Positions 53,240-63,138 of a stretch of 64,000 nucleotides of DNA are shown piece after piece. This stretch comes from Vicinamibacterales bacterium. Its GTDB lineage: Bacteria > Acidobacteriota > Vicinamibacteria > Vicinamibacterales > UBA2999. The translations under genes were made by a program, and so were the position numbers. The notes beneath the pieces were generated by a model, which worked only from the letters and a program-made list of their open reading frames with translations, did no database searches and was not told the DNA's origin. Position 1 is the first letter of the stretch. The number at the start of each line of letters is the position of its first letter. The DNA lies in NCBI GenBank assembly GCA_030680175.1, contig JAUXWO010000036.1, positions 1 to 64,000 of the forward strand, written 5' to 3'.

Positions 53240-55246
53240 TCACCCGCCACGTGCGCCGCGCCCGAGGCGGGTCCAGGCCCGCAGCGTCTCGGCCACCGAC
53301 CAGGCCTGCGCGATGCACCCGCGCGGATGGTGGGGCGGCGCCGCGTCGAAGATCTCGCCGAGTGAGCCCACACCGTACTCCGGCAGGTGCTCCACGAGCG
53401 GCTCGAGGAACGCCCGCGCCGCGGCCGCATCTCCGTAGGCGCGGAAGTGCGCCAGCGCGAACGGGCCGGCGAGCCACGCCCACACCGTGCCCTGGTGGTA
53501 CGCCCCGTCGCGCGACCGCGGATCGCCCCCATAGGTGGGCCGATAGTCCGCGTGGGACGGCGCCAGGCTCCTGAGGCCGCGCGGCGTGACGAGCGCCGAC
53601 GCGCACGCGTCCACCACCGCCCGGCGCCGCCCTGGGGCCAGTGGGCTGAGCGGGAGGGACACCGCGAAGATCTGATTCGGACGCAGGCTCGCATCGTCGC
53701 CGTCGGGGCCGTCGAGCACGTCGCAGAGATGCCCCAGGTCCTCGCGCCAGAAGCGCCGGAAGCTCGTGCGCACCTGTCTGGCGCGCGCGCGCCACGCGAC
53801 GGGGTTCGCGCCCGCCAGCGGCGCCAGCCTGGCGAGCGTCGCGAGCGTGCTGTACCACAGCACGTTGACCTCCACCGGCTTGCCGATCCTGTGCGTCACC
53901 ACCCAGTCGTCCACCTTGGCGTCCATCCACGTGAGCTGCACGCCGGGCTCACCAGCGCGCAGCAGACCGTCCCCCGCGTCAACGACGATGCCGAAGCGCG
54001 TACCGCGGTCGTGATGATCGACGATCTGCTCCAGCGTGGGCCAGAGCGCCTGCACGAGCGCGCCGTCGCCCGTCGCCTCGACGTACAACCGCACCGCCTC
54101 GACGAACCAGAGCGTCGCGTCCACCGTGTTGTACTCGGGCGCCGTGCCGGCCTCCGGGAACCGGTTCGGGATCATGCCGCGATCGACGACGCGGGCGTAG
54201 GTCGTGAGCACCTCGCGCGCCGTCTCCGCCCGGCCGGTCTCCAGCAGGAGCCCCGGCAGCGCGATCATCGTGTCGCGTCCCCAGTCGGCGAACCAGTGGT
54301 AGCCGGCGATCACCGACGTGCCCGGCGCGCCGTCGACGTCGCGCCGCACGACGAACTGATCGGCGGCCAGCGCCAGTCGCCGGCCCACCGGGTCGCGGCG
54401 CCGGCCGTGCCGGCGGGCATACGCGGACAGCACCGCCTTTTCCTGCGCCGCCACCCGGCGCCGCACGCCCACGGCGTCGGTCTCGCCGGATTCGGCAGAG
54501 AGCACGAGGACGACCTCGGCGCCGGGTGCGATCACAGCGGTGGCCGTCGCCACGTGCAGCGCGTCGTCCAGCCAGTCCAGGCCCCGTTCGCGCTCGCAGG
54601 CGAGAGCGAAGTCGCCGTACCAGACGTGCGCCGGCGCGAACGTCAGGCCCAGGCCGCTCAGGCGCAGCGCCCGGGCGCCCTCGAACGCCGTCACACGGAC
54701 TTCCCCGTCATCGGCGGTCACGGCCATCTGCCATCCGCCATGGCGGGTCGTCGCGTGGTAATCGCGGTAGGCCGCCAGCACTGTGAGATCGAGGTGGACC
54801 GGTGTGGGCCCGCTCACCAGTCGATAGACGACGACCGTCGTGTTGGCGTCTCGCGCCATGACGATGCGCTTCTCCAGACGGTGAGGGCCGATGGCGAAGT
54901 CCCAGACGGGCGTACGGCCATCGAGGCGGAACGAGTCGAGGTGCTCGTACCCCCGTGGCGCCACGGTGCCGTCGTGCCATCGCGCCGCGCCGAGCGCCCA
55001 CGACGCCCCGTCCACCTGGACGCGCTCGTGGACGTCGGCCGCCATGACGGTCCGGCCGGCGGGAGGATCCAGCGCCGCGACGAGCAGGCCGTGGTAGCGG
55101 CGGGTGCGCACGCCGGCCACGGTGCCGGAGGCGTAGCCGCCGATCCCGTTGGTGACAAGCCACTCGCGCGTCTCGGCGCGCGCCAGGTCGCCGCACGTGT
55201 CGCGATCGACGCGGATCGGGAGCACCGCCGAGGGCGCGGAACTCAT
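53240..55246 (-). CDS. Glycogen debranching enzyme (amylo-alpha-1,6-glucosidase, GDE_N/GDE_C)
   Basis: 668 aa. An N-terminal beta-sandwich domain (REWLVTNGIGGYASGTVAGV, RTRRYHGLLVAAL) precedes a GH133-type alpha/alpha barrel (HWFADWGRDTMIALPGLLLE; GMIPNRFPEAGTAPEYNTVD, which includes catalytic acid candidates; YHQGTVWAWLAGPFALAHF). Removes alpha-1,6 branches from glycogen-like glucans. Coupled to the upstream epimerase gene by ATGA overlap. Confidence 0.92.
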   Translation of the reverse strand: MSSAPSAVLPIRVDRDTCGDLARAETREWLVTNGIGGYASGTVAGVRTRRYHGLLVAALDPPAGRTVMAADVHERVQVDGASWALGAARWHDGTVAPRGYEHLDSFRLDGRTPVWDFAIGPHRLEKRIVMARDANTTVVVYRLVSGPTPVHLDLTVLAAYRDYHATTRHGGWQMAVTADDGEVRVTAFEGARALRLSGLGLTFAPAHVWYGDFALACERERGLDWLDDALHVATATAVIAPGAEVVLVLSAESGETDAVGVRRRVAAQEKAVLSAYARRHGRRRDPVGRRLALAADQFVVRRDVDGAPGTSVIAGYHWFADWGRDTMIALPGLLLETGRAETAREVLTTYARVVDRGMIPNRFPEAGTAPEYNTVDATLWFVEAVRLYVEATGDGALVQALWPTLEQIVDHHDRGTRFGIVVDAGDGLLRAGEPGVQLTWMDAKVDDWVVTHRIGKPVEVNVLWYSTLATLARLAPLAGANPVAWRARARQVRTSFRRFWREDLGHLCDVLDGPDGDDASLRPNQIFAVSLPLSPLAPGRRRAVVDACASALVTPRGLRSLAPSHADYRPTYGGDPRSRDGAYHQGTVWAWLAGPFALAHFRAYGDAAAARAFLEPLVEHLPEYGVGSLGEIFDAAPPHHPRGCIAQAWSVAETLRAWTRLGRGARGG

Positions 55247-56040
55247 CGCAGCCTCACCAGGTCGCAGGCCGCGAACACCGGTGGCACCACAAGCCCCAGC
55301 GGTGCACGGGCGTAGAGGGCGGGCGGCACCCCGATGTCGGCGAGATAGAGTTCGCCCACGTACCGGCGTGCCGTGTCGACGCTCAGGCCGCGCTTCGGCA
55401 ACGCCAGCGTCATGGTGGCGGCCGCCTCGATGACCGGATCACCCGGCATGCCGGTCGTCGCGTCGAGGCCGGAGGGGATGTCGAGCGCGAGGATGGGCGC
55501 CGCCGCCGCCGCGGCCCAGGCGATCAGCCGGGCCGCCTCGCCGCCGGGCGCGCCGTGCAGGCGGTAGCCGATGACGCCGTCGATGATGAGATCGGGACGG
55601 GCGAGCCGCCCGAGGTCTGCCGCGCGTACGACCGGCAGGTCGAGTCGCCGGGCGATGCCCAGCTGGAGACGCGACGCCGGCACGAACGCCTCATCGTCGG
55701 CGGTGACGGCGATGGAGACGTCAGCCCCCCACCCGGCGAGCCGGCGCGCGGCCACGAGGGCGCCGCCGCCATTGCCGCCCTTGCCCGCGAGGACGACGAC
55801 GGGCCGGCCGCGCGCGTCGCCCGCGAGGAAGCGCGCGCGCGCCAGATGCGCGAGATGGCGACCGGCGTGCTCCATCATCTGCACGAGGACGATCCCATAG
55901 TCCTCGAACATGGCCCGGTCCACTTCGGCCATCTGCGCCGCGTCGACGGACGGCACGGCGGCAGGCTCGACGGGGGACCACAGGGGAATCGCGCTCAGTG
56001 CGGTCCCGGCAGGATTCAACGGCCGGACCCCGGTCGTCAT
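55243..56040 (-). CDS. nnrE: NAD(P)H-hydrate epimerase domain protein (YjeF_N)
   Basis: 265 aa from the ATG at 56040, which overlaps the stop of the upstream glycosidase (ATGA). YjeF_N signature: VLVQMMEHAGRHLAHLARAR, VVVLAGKGGNGGGALVAARR, LIIDGVIGYRLHGAPGGEAA, LALDIPSGLDATTGMPG. It interconverts R and S NAD(P)HX so a dehydratase can repair it. The dehydratase (YjeF_C) half is absent and no separate one is in the window. Its insertion between two glucan hydrolase genes in a coupled operon is odd. Confidence 0.85.
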   Translation of the reverse strand: MTTGVRPLNPAGTALSAIPLWSPVEPAAVPSVDAAQMAEVDRAMFEDYGIVLVQMMEHAGRHLAHLARARFLAGDARGRPVVVLAGKGGNGGGALVAARRLAGWGADVSIAVTADDEAFVPASRLQLGIARRLDLPVVRAADLGRLARPDLIIDGVIGYRLHGAPGGEAARLIAWAAAAAAPILALDIPSGLDATTGMPGDPVIEAAATMTLALPKRGLSVDTARRYVGELYLADIGVPPALYARAPLGLVVPPVFAACDLVRLR

Positions 56041-58688
56041 GCGCCCCCCCGTGGTACCGACTCGGCCAGCAGCGACGCCACCAGGCCCGTCCACCCGGTC
56101 TGATGCGAGGCCCCCGCCCCGCGTCCGGTGTCGCCGTGGAAGTACTCGTGGAACAGCACGTGGTCGCGAAAGTGGGGATCGGATCGAAGCTTGTCGTGAT
56201 CCCCGAGGCTCGGGCGGTGACCATCGGCGCCGGGCAGGAACAGGTTGCAGAGCCGGCGTGAGAGGTCCCCGGCGATCTGGTCGAGCGTGAGGAACGTCCC
56301 GGATCCGGTCGGGCTCTCCACCCGGAACTCGTCACCGTAGTAGGCGTGAAACTTTCGCAACGACTCGATGAGCAGGTAGTTCATGGGCATCCAGATCGGT
56401 CCGCGCCAGTTGGAGTTGCCACCGAACAGGCCGCTGTCGGACTCGCCGGGCTGGTAGGAGACGGTGTGCACGGCGCCGTCGAGTTCGAGCCGGTAAGGAT
56501 GATCGCGATGGTGTTTCGACAGCGAGCGAACACCGAACGCGGACAGGAACTCGGCTTCGTCGAGCATCCGGCGAAGCAGCCGCTTCATGCGGTGGCCGCG
56601 CAGCAGCGACAGCAGCTGCAGGCTGCCCTGGCCCGGGACCTCCCACCGCGACACGAGCCCGGCCAGATCGGGGCGGTTCTCGAGAAACCACAGCATGCGG
56701 CTGTGAAACCGCGGCAGTCGTTCGAGCATGGCCGGGGTCAGCGTCTCGACGGCACAGAGCGGCATCAGGCCCACGAGCGACCGGACGCGCAGCGGGATGG
56801 ACTCGCACCGGCCGCGTGCGTGGCTGTCGCAGTGCAGTACGTCGTAGAAGAATCCGTCCTCCTCGTCCCACAGGTCGAGGCCTTCGCCGCCGATATTGGT
56901 CATCGCGCCCGCGATGTAGAGGAAGTGCTCGAAGAACTTGCTGGCGACCTCTTCGTAGACGGGCCGGTGCAGCGCCAGTTCGAGCGCGATGCGCAACAGA
57001 TTGAGCGCGTACATCGCCATCCACGCGGTGCCGTCGCTCTGTTCGATGTGGGCGTCCACGGGCAGCGGCGCGCTGCGATCGAACACCCCGATGTTGTCGA
57101 GGCCGAGGAACCCGCCCTGGAAGAGGTTGTGCCCGTGCGCGTCCTTCCGGTTCACCCACCACGTGAAGTTCAGGAGCAGCTTGTGCAGGATGCGCTCGAG
57201 GAAGTCGAGATCTCCGGCATCGCCCCGGCGTGCGCGATCGATCTCGAACACGCGCCACGCCGCCCAGGCGTGCACGGGCGGGTTGACATCCCCCAGCGCC
57301 CACTCATAGGCGGGCAGCTGCCCGTTCGGGTGCATGTACCACTCGCGGGTGAGGAGCAGGAGCTGCCGCTTGGCGAAGTGCGGATCGACCAGCGCGTAGG
57401 GGACGCAGTGGAACGCGAGATCCCACGCGGCGTACCACGGGTACTCCCACGCGTCGGGCATGGAGATGACGTTGGCGTTATTCAGGTGGCGCCACTCGTG
57501 GTTGCGGCCCGACTTCCGCTCAGGCGGCGGCACGGGCTGCGCGGGATCACCATCCAGCCACTGCGGCACGTCGTAGTAGTAGTACTGCTGGCTCCAGATC
57601 ATCCCGGCCAGCGCCTGGCGCTGCACGTGACGCTCGTCCACGGAGAGAGGCGCGGGGTGTACGGTCTCGTAGAAGGCATCGGCCTCGGCGCGGCGGGTCT
57701 CGAGCAGGGCGGCGCTCCCGCCGAACGGATCGGCCAACGCCGCTGGCGCCAACCGGATCAGGAACTCCGCCTCACCTCCCGCGGGGATGGTGCGCCGCCA
57801 GATGATCCCGACCTTGGTGCCCCGCCGCGCCGGGTTCACCGCCTCGCGGCGGCCGTGCACGATGAAGTCGTGCAGGCCATCCTTGAAGTATCCGGGCGCC
57901 CCGTGCCCGAACAGCCGGGGCAGGTTCGTGTCGTTCTCACAGAATGCCAGCTCGTCCGGCTGATCCGCATGCAGGACGTAGGACCCGAGCGAGGGATGCG
58001 TCAGCGTGACGCGGTCCTTGCCCACCGCCTCGGCCGAGGGCCGCTCGGGCCACCGGCCCCAGGCCCACGTGTTGCGAAACCACGCCTGCGGCATCACCAC
58101 GATCGGGGCGTCGTCCGGCCCGCGGTTCACGACGCGGACCCGCATCACGAGATCGTCGGGTCCGTGCTTCGCGTACTCGACGAAGATGTCGAAGTAGCGG
58201 TCCTCGTCGAGGACACCGGTGTCGATCAGCTCGAATTCAGGATCGGTCTTGCCGCGCGCGCGCGAGGCCGCGGCGAGCTCGGCATAGGGAAAGGCCGCCT
58301 GGGGGTACTTGTAGAGCATCCGCAGCCAGGCGTGCGAGGGCACCGCGTCGAGGTAGTAGTAGATCTCCTTGACGTCCTCGCCGTGATTGCCTTCGGGGCC
58401 GGTGAGGCCGAACAGCCGTTCCTTCAGGATGGGATCGTGCGTGTTCCAGACGGCCAGGCTCAGACACAGGCGCTGTTGGTGATCGCAGAGGCCGGCCAAT
58501 CCGTCCTCGCCCCAGCGGTAGGCGCGGCTGCGCGCCATGTCGTGCGGGAAGCTCGCCCACGCCTCCCCGTGCGCGCTGTAGTCCTCACGGACCGTGCCCC
58601 AGGCGCGCTCACTCAGGTAGGGCCCCCAGCGCCGCCAATGGCGGGTGCGCTCCCGGTCTTCCTCCAGACGAACATCCTCAACACTCAT
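56037..58688 (-). CDS. GH63-like glucosidase (MGH1-type glycoside hydrolase)
   Basis: 883 aa. An N-terminal beta-sandwich (RAYRWGEDGLAGLCDHQQRL, VEYAKHGPDDLVMRVRVVNR) is followed by an (alpha/alpha)6 barrel (YPWYAAWDLAFHCVPYALVD; NPPVHAWAAWRVFEIDR; GGNSNWRGPIWMPMNYLLIE). The barrel aspartates and glutamates in AWDLAFH and FHEYFHGDTG are in family-typical places. Related proteins act on mannosylglycerate, glucosylglycerate or alpha-glucosyl linkages; the substrate is not certain. First gene of a three-gene coupled operon. Confidence 0.88.
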   Translation of the reverse strand: MSVEDVRLEEDRERTRHWRRWGPYLSERAWGTVREDYSAHGEAWASFPHDMARSRAYRWGEDGLAGLCDHQQRLCLSLAVWNTHDPILKERLFGLTGPEGNHGEDVKEIYYYLDAVPSHAWLRMLYKYPQAAFPYAELAAASRARGKTDPEFELIDTGVLDEDRYFDIFVEYAKHGPDDLVMRVRVVNRGPDDAPIVVMPQAWFRNTWAWGRWPERPSAEAVGKDRVTLTHPSLGSYVLHADQPDELAFCENDTNLPRLFGHGAPGYFKDGLHDFIVHGRREAVNPARRGTKVGIIWRRTIPAGGEAEFLIRLAPAALADPFGGSAALLETRRAEADAFYETVHPAPLSVDERHVQRQALAGMIWSQQYYYYDVPQWLDGDPAQPVPPPERKSGRNHEWRHLNNANVISMPDAWEYPWYAAWDLAFHCVPYALVDPHFAKRQLLLLTREWYMHPNGQLPAYEWALGDVNPPVHAWAAWRVFEIDRARRGDAGDLDFLERILHKLLLNFTWWVNRKDAHGHNLFQGGFLGLDNIGVFDRSAPLPVDAHIEQSDGTAWMAMYALNLLRIALELALHRPVYEEVASKFFEHFLYIAGAMTNIGGEGLDLWDEEDGFFYDVLHCDSHARGRCESIPLRVRSLVGLMPLCAVETLTPAMLERLPRFHSRMLWFLENRPDLAGLVSRWEVPGQGSLQLLSLLRGHRMKRLLRRMLDEAEFLSAFGVRSLSKHHRDHPYRLELDGAVHTVSYQPGESDSGLFGGNSNWRGPIWMPMNYLLIESLRKFHAYYGDEFRVESPTGSGTFLTLDQIAGDLSRRLCNLFLPGADGHRPSLGDHDKLRSDPHFRDHVLFHEYFHGDTGRGAGASHQTGWTGLVASLLAESVPRGGA

Positions 58689-58769
58689 GCGGGGGTCCCT
58701 GCGGCTTTCGATGGGGATGCGGCCCGAACAGCGGCCGGCTCGCGCGGTGCTGTCGACGGCAACACGGGC

Positions 58770-58994
58770 TCACGCCTGCCCGCCGCTGACGTAGCGGCCA
58801 TCGGCCCGACGAACGATCGCCCCGGCGGAGACGAGTTCCGCCAACACGCGCTCGCAGTCCGCCTGTGGAATGCCGAACAGGCGCGCGGCCTGCGCTGATG
58901 TCAGGCGCAGCCCGGGCATCTCCCGGAACTGACTGTCGATCTGGCGCTTCGCCGCGGACGCGTCGTCGATCACCGTCGTCACTCCGGGCGGCAT
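58770..58994 (-). CDS. Small winged-helix protein
   Basis: 74 aa. LTSAQAARLFGIPQADCERVLAEL is a helix-turn-helix, followed by the wing VSAGAIVRRADGRYVSG. It has the look of a truncated regulator or of small HTH proteins that accompany membrane sensors. Overlaps the upstream membrane-protein gene by 16 bp, so the pair is coupled. No family assigned. Confidence 0.72.
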   Translation of the reverse strand: MPPGVTTVIDDASAAKRQIDSQFREMPGLRLTSAQAARLFGIPQADCERVLAELVSAGAIVRRADGRYVSGGQA

Positions 58995-59503
58995 CGTCCG
59001 CCTCCACGGCAGCCGTAGACGTAGCCGAGCGTGCCGCCGTAAGCCAGGTGCGCCGCGAGACTGCCCAGGGCCGCGCCCAGGCCGAGCCGGAGCGAAAGAA
59101 AGCCGGGCGTGACCAGGCTGCCGTCACGTACGAGATAGGCGATCCACCCGAGCAGCGGCACCGCGACGGCCTGGGCGAGCAGCCACAGGGCGACCCCGAA
59201 TAGCAGGCCGCTGGTCCCAGGTCCGAAGGCCAGCCGCGGCTCCACCCACTCGACATACACCCAGGCGAACGCGAGCCCGACGACGAGATGGACACCGAGG
59301 CCGATCACCGCCGCGCTGAGCGCGTCGCCCACGAACAAACGCGCCGCGTAGATCGGGAGGTCGACCTGCGGCAACCCCACCGCAGGAAACACATACATGA
59401 TGGTGGTGATGGCCAGCGTGGCCAGGAATCCGCTGGACCAGGTCAGCGCGACATCAGGTGTCAGCGTGCCGGGCCGGGTCAGGAGAGACTCATTCTGATG
59501 CAT
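58979..59503 (-). CDS. Small integral membrane protein
   Basis: 174 aa from the ATG at 59503 with GGAGG seven bases upstream. Four hydrophobic segments (LATLAITTIMYVFPAVG; ALSAAVIGLGVHLVVGLAFAW; GLLFGVALWLLAQAVAVPLL; LGAALGSLAAHLAYGG). The last helix pair is Gly/Ala-rich and ends GYVYGCRGG. It resembles DUF6789-type proteins of unknown role. Coupled to the wHTH gene that follows. Confidence 0.75.
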   Translation of the reverse strand: MHQNESLLTRPGTLTPDVALTWSSGFLATLAITTIMYVFPAVGLPQVDLPIYAARLFVGDALSAAVIGLGVHLVVGLAFAWVYVEWVEPRLAFGPGTSGLLFGVALWLLAQAVAVPLLGWIAYLVRDGSLVTPGFLSLRLGLGAALGSLAAHLAYGGTLGYVYGCRGGGRCRPE

Positions 59504-59819
59504 TGGCGACCTCCGTCTGTTCCGTAGTCGCAACACCGGCCCAGGCATTACGTACGAGGCACGCGGCGAGGGAGACGGGGCGTGGCGAGGCCGGACAAAA
59601 AGCACCGGATGCTGGCGCATCCGGTGCACCGGAGGATGGAATGAACGCGTGCGCTGACGGGCTCCACCGAGCGTGTGGCGCCTCGACACGACAGGCACCA
59701 TCATCGTAAGCGTCTGCCGGAGAGTGCGCTGGAATCGCGCGACCGGTTACAGCGACCGCACGTCGATGCCCGTGGAGGTCCGTCGGCCCCTTGCGGGGCG
59801 AGTGCCTCCCGGGCGGCGC
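59504..59819. other. 316-bp gap with a terminator only
   Basis: Apart from the ribosome site at its left edge and the terminator at 59597-59627 I see no gene, repeat or operator here. Confidence 0.6.
59597..59627 (-). terminator. Rho-independent terminator
   Basis: On the minus strand an 11-bp stem (GCACCGGATGC / GCATCCGGTGC) with a 4-nt loop is followed by TTTTT. It would end transcription coming from the DUF3179 gene, whose stop is about 190 bp upstream on that strand. Confidence 0.85.
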
Positions 59820-61346
59820 TCACCGTTGCATGAGCAGTGTGTCGGGATACTGCGCGTGCCAGCCGAACCAGAACGCGCGCTGTGCCGGTACGCGAGGGAG
59901 CCGCGCCGACGGATCGTCGGCCGCGATGAGTGCCTCTTCCGTGACCTGCCACCGGCGCCCCGCGCTGTCGGCGATGGTGCGGCCATCGTGCGCCTTCGAC
60001 GGGAACGCCACCTCGTGGCCGCCGAGCAGGTAGACACGGTTAGCCCCCTGCCGGGTCGTCACCGCGACCAGGCGGCGGCCCTGCACCTCGAAGTGGTACA
60101 CCGGCTGTCGCTTCAGGAACTCGGCTTCGATGGCCACCGCCTGCGCCTCCCCTCCGGCGGCCGGCCGGATCCGCATCGTCAGCACTTCGTCCTTGTTCTT
60201 CAGCCGACGGTCGTCACCGGGTACCGAGAACATCAGGCGGTCCGAGTTGAAGTAGTCGCGGTAGGCCGCACCTTCGCGGTAGTCGCGATCGAAACCCGTC
60301 TCGATCGACAGCACGGTCGTGGCCGGGTGCAGGGCCTTCCACTCGCCCCACGTCGTCGTGACGACGGGATGCGAGACGAGCTGGAGGCCGCTGCCCGCAA
60401 GCGGCCCGACCACGGGACGCCCGTCAATCGACGACCAGAGGCTGAACGTCTGCTGGTCGAACATGAGCTTGTTCGATCGGTACAGCAGGCCGCTCGTGCC
60501 GAAGATGTAGTGCTGGGCTCCCAGGCGGCTCTCGTAGGGGATCACCGTGCCACAGAGTGTGCAGTAGACGACGGTCAGGTCGACACCGCCCACCCGATCG
60601 ATAGCCATCTCGTGCCACCCCAGAATCCGCCTGGGGTAGGCGCGTGCCTCGCCGTTGACCGCAATCCCGAACACGATGTGGTTGTCGCGCAGATAGCGCG
60701 CCTCGCCGGCGGCCACGACCGCGGGGTTGTAGAGGGGGGGAATGCCGTTGACGCCGACGCCGCCGGTGTCGATCTCGTCGAGGCGGATCTCCGCCTTGAC
60801 GCCCGCCGGGAAGAACGCGCGCATCCGCGGATCGATCTGCGAGTAGACATGGGCCTTGAAGGCGGCGTACTCCGGATGCGGTTCGTAGGGCAGCGTCCAC
60901 ATCCACATCCGCCAGCCATGGAGCGCCTCATCGAAGCGCTGGCCCGTCTGCCGCTCGAGGAAGCGGACGAGCCGCGCGCGCGCGAGCGATTCGGGCAGCA
61001 CGCGCCGCCCCGCGGCCGGGAAGTCGCCCGCCCCACGGCCCGCGCCGGTGCTGAACTCCCCGTCTGCTTCGCCTGCCCCGCCGGTAGGACCGGCGCCCAT
61101 GTCGAACGCGTCCGCTCTGGGGCGCCCCGCCGGGCGCATCAGACGGGCGAGATCGATGATCATCGGCGTGTAGCTGTCGCGCCACTGGGACGCGAGCGCC
61201 TCGAGCGCCTTCGACGCGAGCGCCTCATCCGTCGAGGCGGCCTCGAAGAACAGCTGGAGTGGCGGCACGGCCGGCGCCTGCATCGCCCGCACTCCGCCGG
61301 CGATCGTGAGCAGCCCAACGACAACGCCGACGGCGAGCCGTGTCAT
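59820..61346 (-). CDS. DUF3179 domain protein, secreted
   Basis: 508 aa. Signal peptide (MTRLAVGVVVGLLTIAGGVRA). The DUF3179 core spans about residues 185-500: GIPPLYNPAVVAAGEARYLR, GEARAYPRRILGWHEMAIDR, VVYCTLCGTVIPYESR (C-x-x-C-G), FGTSGLLYRSNKLMFDQQT, LWSSIDGRPVVGPLAGSG. The paired Cys suggest a redox or metal site; the function of the family is not known. The 150-residue N-terminal part (TPMIIDLARLMR) is additional. Confidence 0.88.
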   Translation of the reverse strand: MTRLAVGVVVGLLTIAGGVRAMQAPAVPPLQLFFEAASTDEALASKALEALASQWRDSYTPMIIDLARLMRPAGRPRADAFDMGAGPTGGAGEADGEFSTGAGRGAGDFPAAGRRVLPESLARARLVRFLERQTGQRFDEALHGWRMWMWTLPYEPHPEYAAFKAHVYSQIDPRMRAFFPAGVKAEIRLDEIDTGGVGVNGIPPLYNPAVVAAGEARYLRDNHIVFGIAVNGEARAYPRRILGWHEMAIDRVGGVDLTVVYCTLCGTVIPYESRLGAQHYIFGTSGLLYRSNKLMFDQQTFSLWSSIDGRPVVGPLAGSGLQLVSHPVVTTTWGEWKALHPATTVLSIETGFDRDYREGAAYRDYFNSDRLMFSVPGDDRRLKNKDEVLTMRIRPAAGGEAQAVAIEAEFLKRQPVYHFEVQGRRLVAVTTRQGANRVYLLGGHEVAFPSKAHDGRTIADSAGRRWQVTEEALIAADDPSARLPRVPAQRAFWFGWHAQYPDTLLMQR

Positions 61347-61565
61347 GATTACCTCCTACGGTGCTGACCTCAGGCGCGTTACCCAGCTCATCCGGGCAGA
61401 CGGTCTGGTGTTCAGCGGACTCCCGATGCGAGCCCTCGTCACCCTTCCGTGGTTTCGACCGGGAGGCACACCCGGCCACTCGTCGAGAAGAGTCCGGCCG
61501 TCGGACCGGCCGTTACGCCGAGGGGATCGCCGGCCGCCAGAGCCGGCCAGTCCCCCCTCCCGCCG

Positions 61566-63113
61566 CTACCGGATGTGCCGCAGAGAGAGCGTCTCGTCCT
61601 CCACGATCGCACCCGCGGGTCCCCGCGGCCCGTCGAGCACGATCTGACGCGAAAGGCCGGCCCGCCACGCGTCGCCGGCCAGACATGCCAGTGCGAGGGC
61701 GAGCGCCACCAGGGCCCCCCTGAATGCCGGCGCTCGCGGGGCCACGACCGCAAGCACGCGTGCCGCTCCGAGGCCCTGCAGCACCCAGAAGACGGGCATG
61801 TACGCGAGGCCCAGCCGCACGTATCCGTAGAAGAGCAGGGTCGAGGCGGCCAGCGTCACCACCGGCACGCCGAGCAGGAGCAGCGCCGTCTGCCGACGCC
61901 GCACCTGGAAGACGCCCAGTGCCAGCAGCGCCACGTGCACGGGAATCAATCCCCGCCCGGCCGGATCAAGCACGTCGACACGCCGGCGCACACCCTCGAC
62001 GCCGGCGCCCAGGTTGTCCACGCCGTAGCCATGGGCGAGGAACCCTGCCGTCATCGCCGCCTTCCGCCACCATAGCGCGGCCGCGTCCGCCGGATGCGTG
62101 ACCAGCCATTCGAGGCCGGCGCGGTAGCCGCTCACGTACAGCCCGTACGCCGCGGGGCAGTCGAGATCCAGCAGGCCGCGCTCGAGCATCTCGTCGTCGC
62201 AGGCGTCGAGCCACGGATGGTCGCGATTCGGTTCGCCATCGGCGCGCTCGTGGTTGGCCATCGCGAAGTTGAACGCCCCGTACGAGGTCACCGGCGCCAA
62301 CCGCGGAAGCGGACCTGGAAACGGGAGCGGATGCGCCTCGTTAAAGGCCGTGAGGCTCCGCCAGTGCCACACGGTCGTCGGCGTCAAGACGAGCGCGGTC
62401 GTCACCACGAAGGCGAGGATTTCCCGGCGACCGGCCCCGCGCCACCATGCCAGGCAGACCAGGAGCACGGCGCCCAGCAGGAACTCCGCCCGCACGAGAC
62501 AGGCCAGACCGGCCAGCCCTCCGGTCGCGGCCGCCCAGCCAGGCTTCGTCCAGCCTCCCTCGCCGGCTTCCGCCGGGCGCGTCCTGCCGTTGTCCATCCA
62601 TCGCAGGCCGAGCAGCAGGACGAACGCGATCGCGCACCCGTAGAGCGCTTCCGAGTTCGGCGTGGCGCTGATGACCAGATGTCCGAAATGAAACGTGCCG
62701 AGCACGCCAACGGCCGAGGCCGCGCCGAGGCCACCGAGGCGCGCGGCCACCACGGTCGACGCACCCACGGTGACGGCGCCGAGGAAGGCCGTGAGCGTCT
62801 TCGCGGCGAGAGGGCCATCGGTCGACAGCACCGCCAGGAGCAGAGGCCATCCAGGCGGATGAAAGGGGATCCCGTTGTCGAAGACACGCCCATCGGCGAG
62901 GGCGCGCGCGAACGCCTGAAACGCCACGGCATCGCCGCGATAGAAGACGCTGGCCACCGCTTCCACTTCGTGCCAGGCCCGCGGAAACCACCAGCGCTCG
63001 ACCCAGGCCGCCAGCGTCGCCAGTCCGGCGACGAGCACCACTGGCAGCCAGGGTGACGAAGCCCCGGAGGCGGGCCGCGTCGTCCTGGCGGCCCCCGCAC
63101 CGTCGGCGCCCAC
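61566..63113 (-). CDS. PMT/GT39-like integral membrane glycosyltransferase
   Basis: 515 aa from the GTG at 63113 with GGAAGG eight bases upstream; an ATG at 63239 is also in frame but would overlap the nucleoside hydrolase by 101 bp. About ten membrane segments. The first periplasmic loop has WHEVEAVASVFYRGDAVAF and FHPPGWPLLLAVL, the acidic loop arrangement of Arnt/PMT-type enzymes that use lipid-linked sugars. A second loop (DHPWLDACDDEMLERGLLDL) holds an acidic cluster. Acceptor unknown. Confidence 0.78.
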   Translation of the reverse strand: MGADGAGAARTTRPASGASSPWLPVVLVAGLATLAAWVERWWFPRAWHEVEAVASVFYRGDAVAFQAFARALADGRVFDNGIPFHPPGWPLLLAVLSTDGPLAAKTLTAFLGAVTVGASTVVAARLGGLGAASAVGVLGTFHFGHLVISATPNSEALYGCAIAFVLLLGLRWMDNGRTRPAEAGEGGWTKPGWAAATGGLAGLACLVRAEFLLGAVLLVCLAWWRGAGRREILAFVVTTALVLTPTTVWHWRSLTAFNEAHPLPFPGPLPRLAPVTSYGAFNFAMANHERADGEPNRDHPWLDACDDEMLERGLLDLDCPAAYGLYVSGYRAGLEWLVTHPADAAALWWRKAAMTAGFLAHGYGVDNLGAGVEGVRRRVDVLDPAGRGLIPVHVALLALGVFQVRRRQTALLLLGVPVVTLAASTLLFYGYVRLGLAYMPVFWVLQGLGAARVLAVVAPRAPAFRGALVALALALACLAGDAWRAGLSRQIVLDGPRGPAGAIVEDETLSLRHIR

Positions 63114-63138
63114 GAACGCAGCCTTCCGGCGGCGCCGG

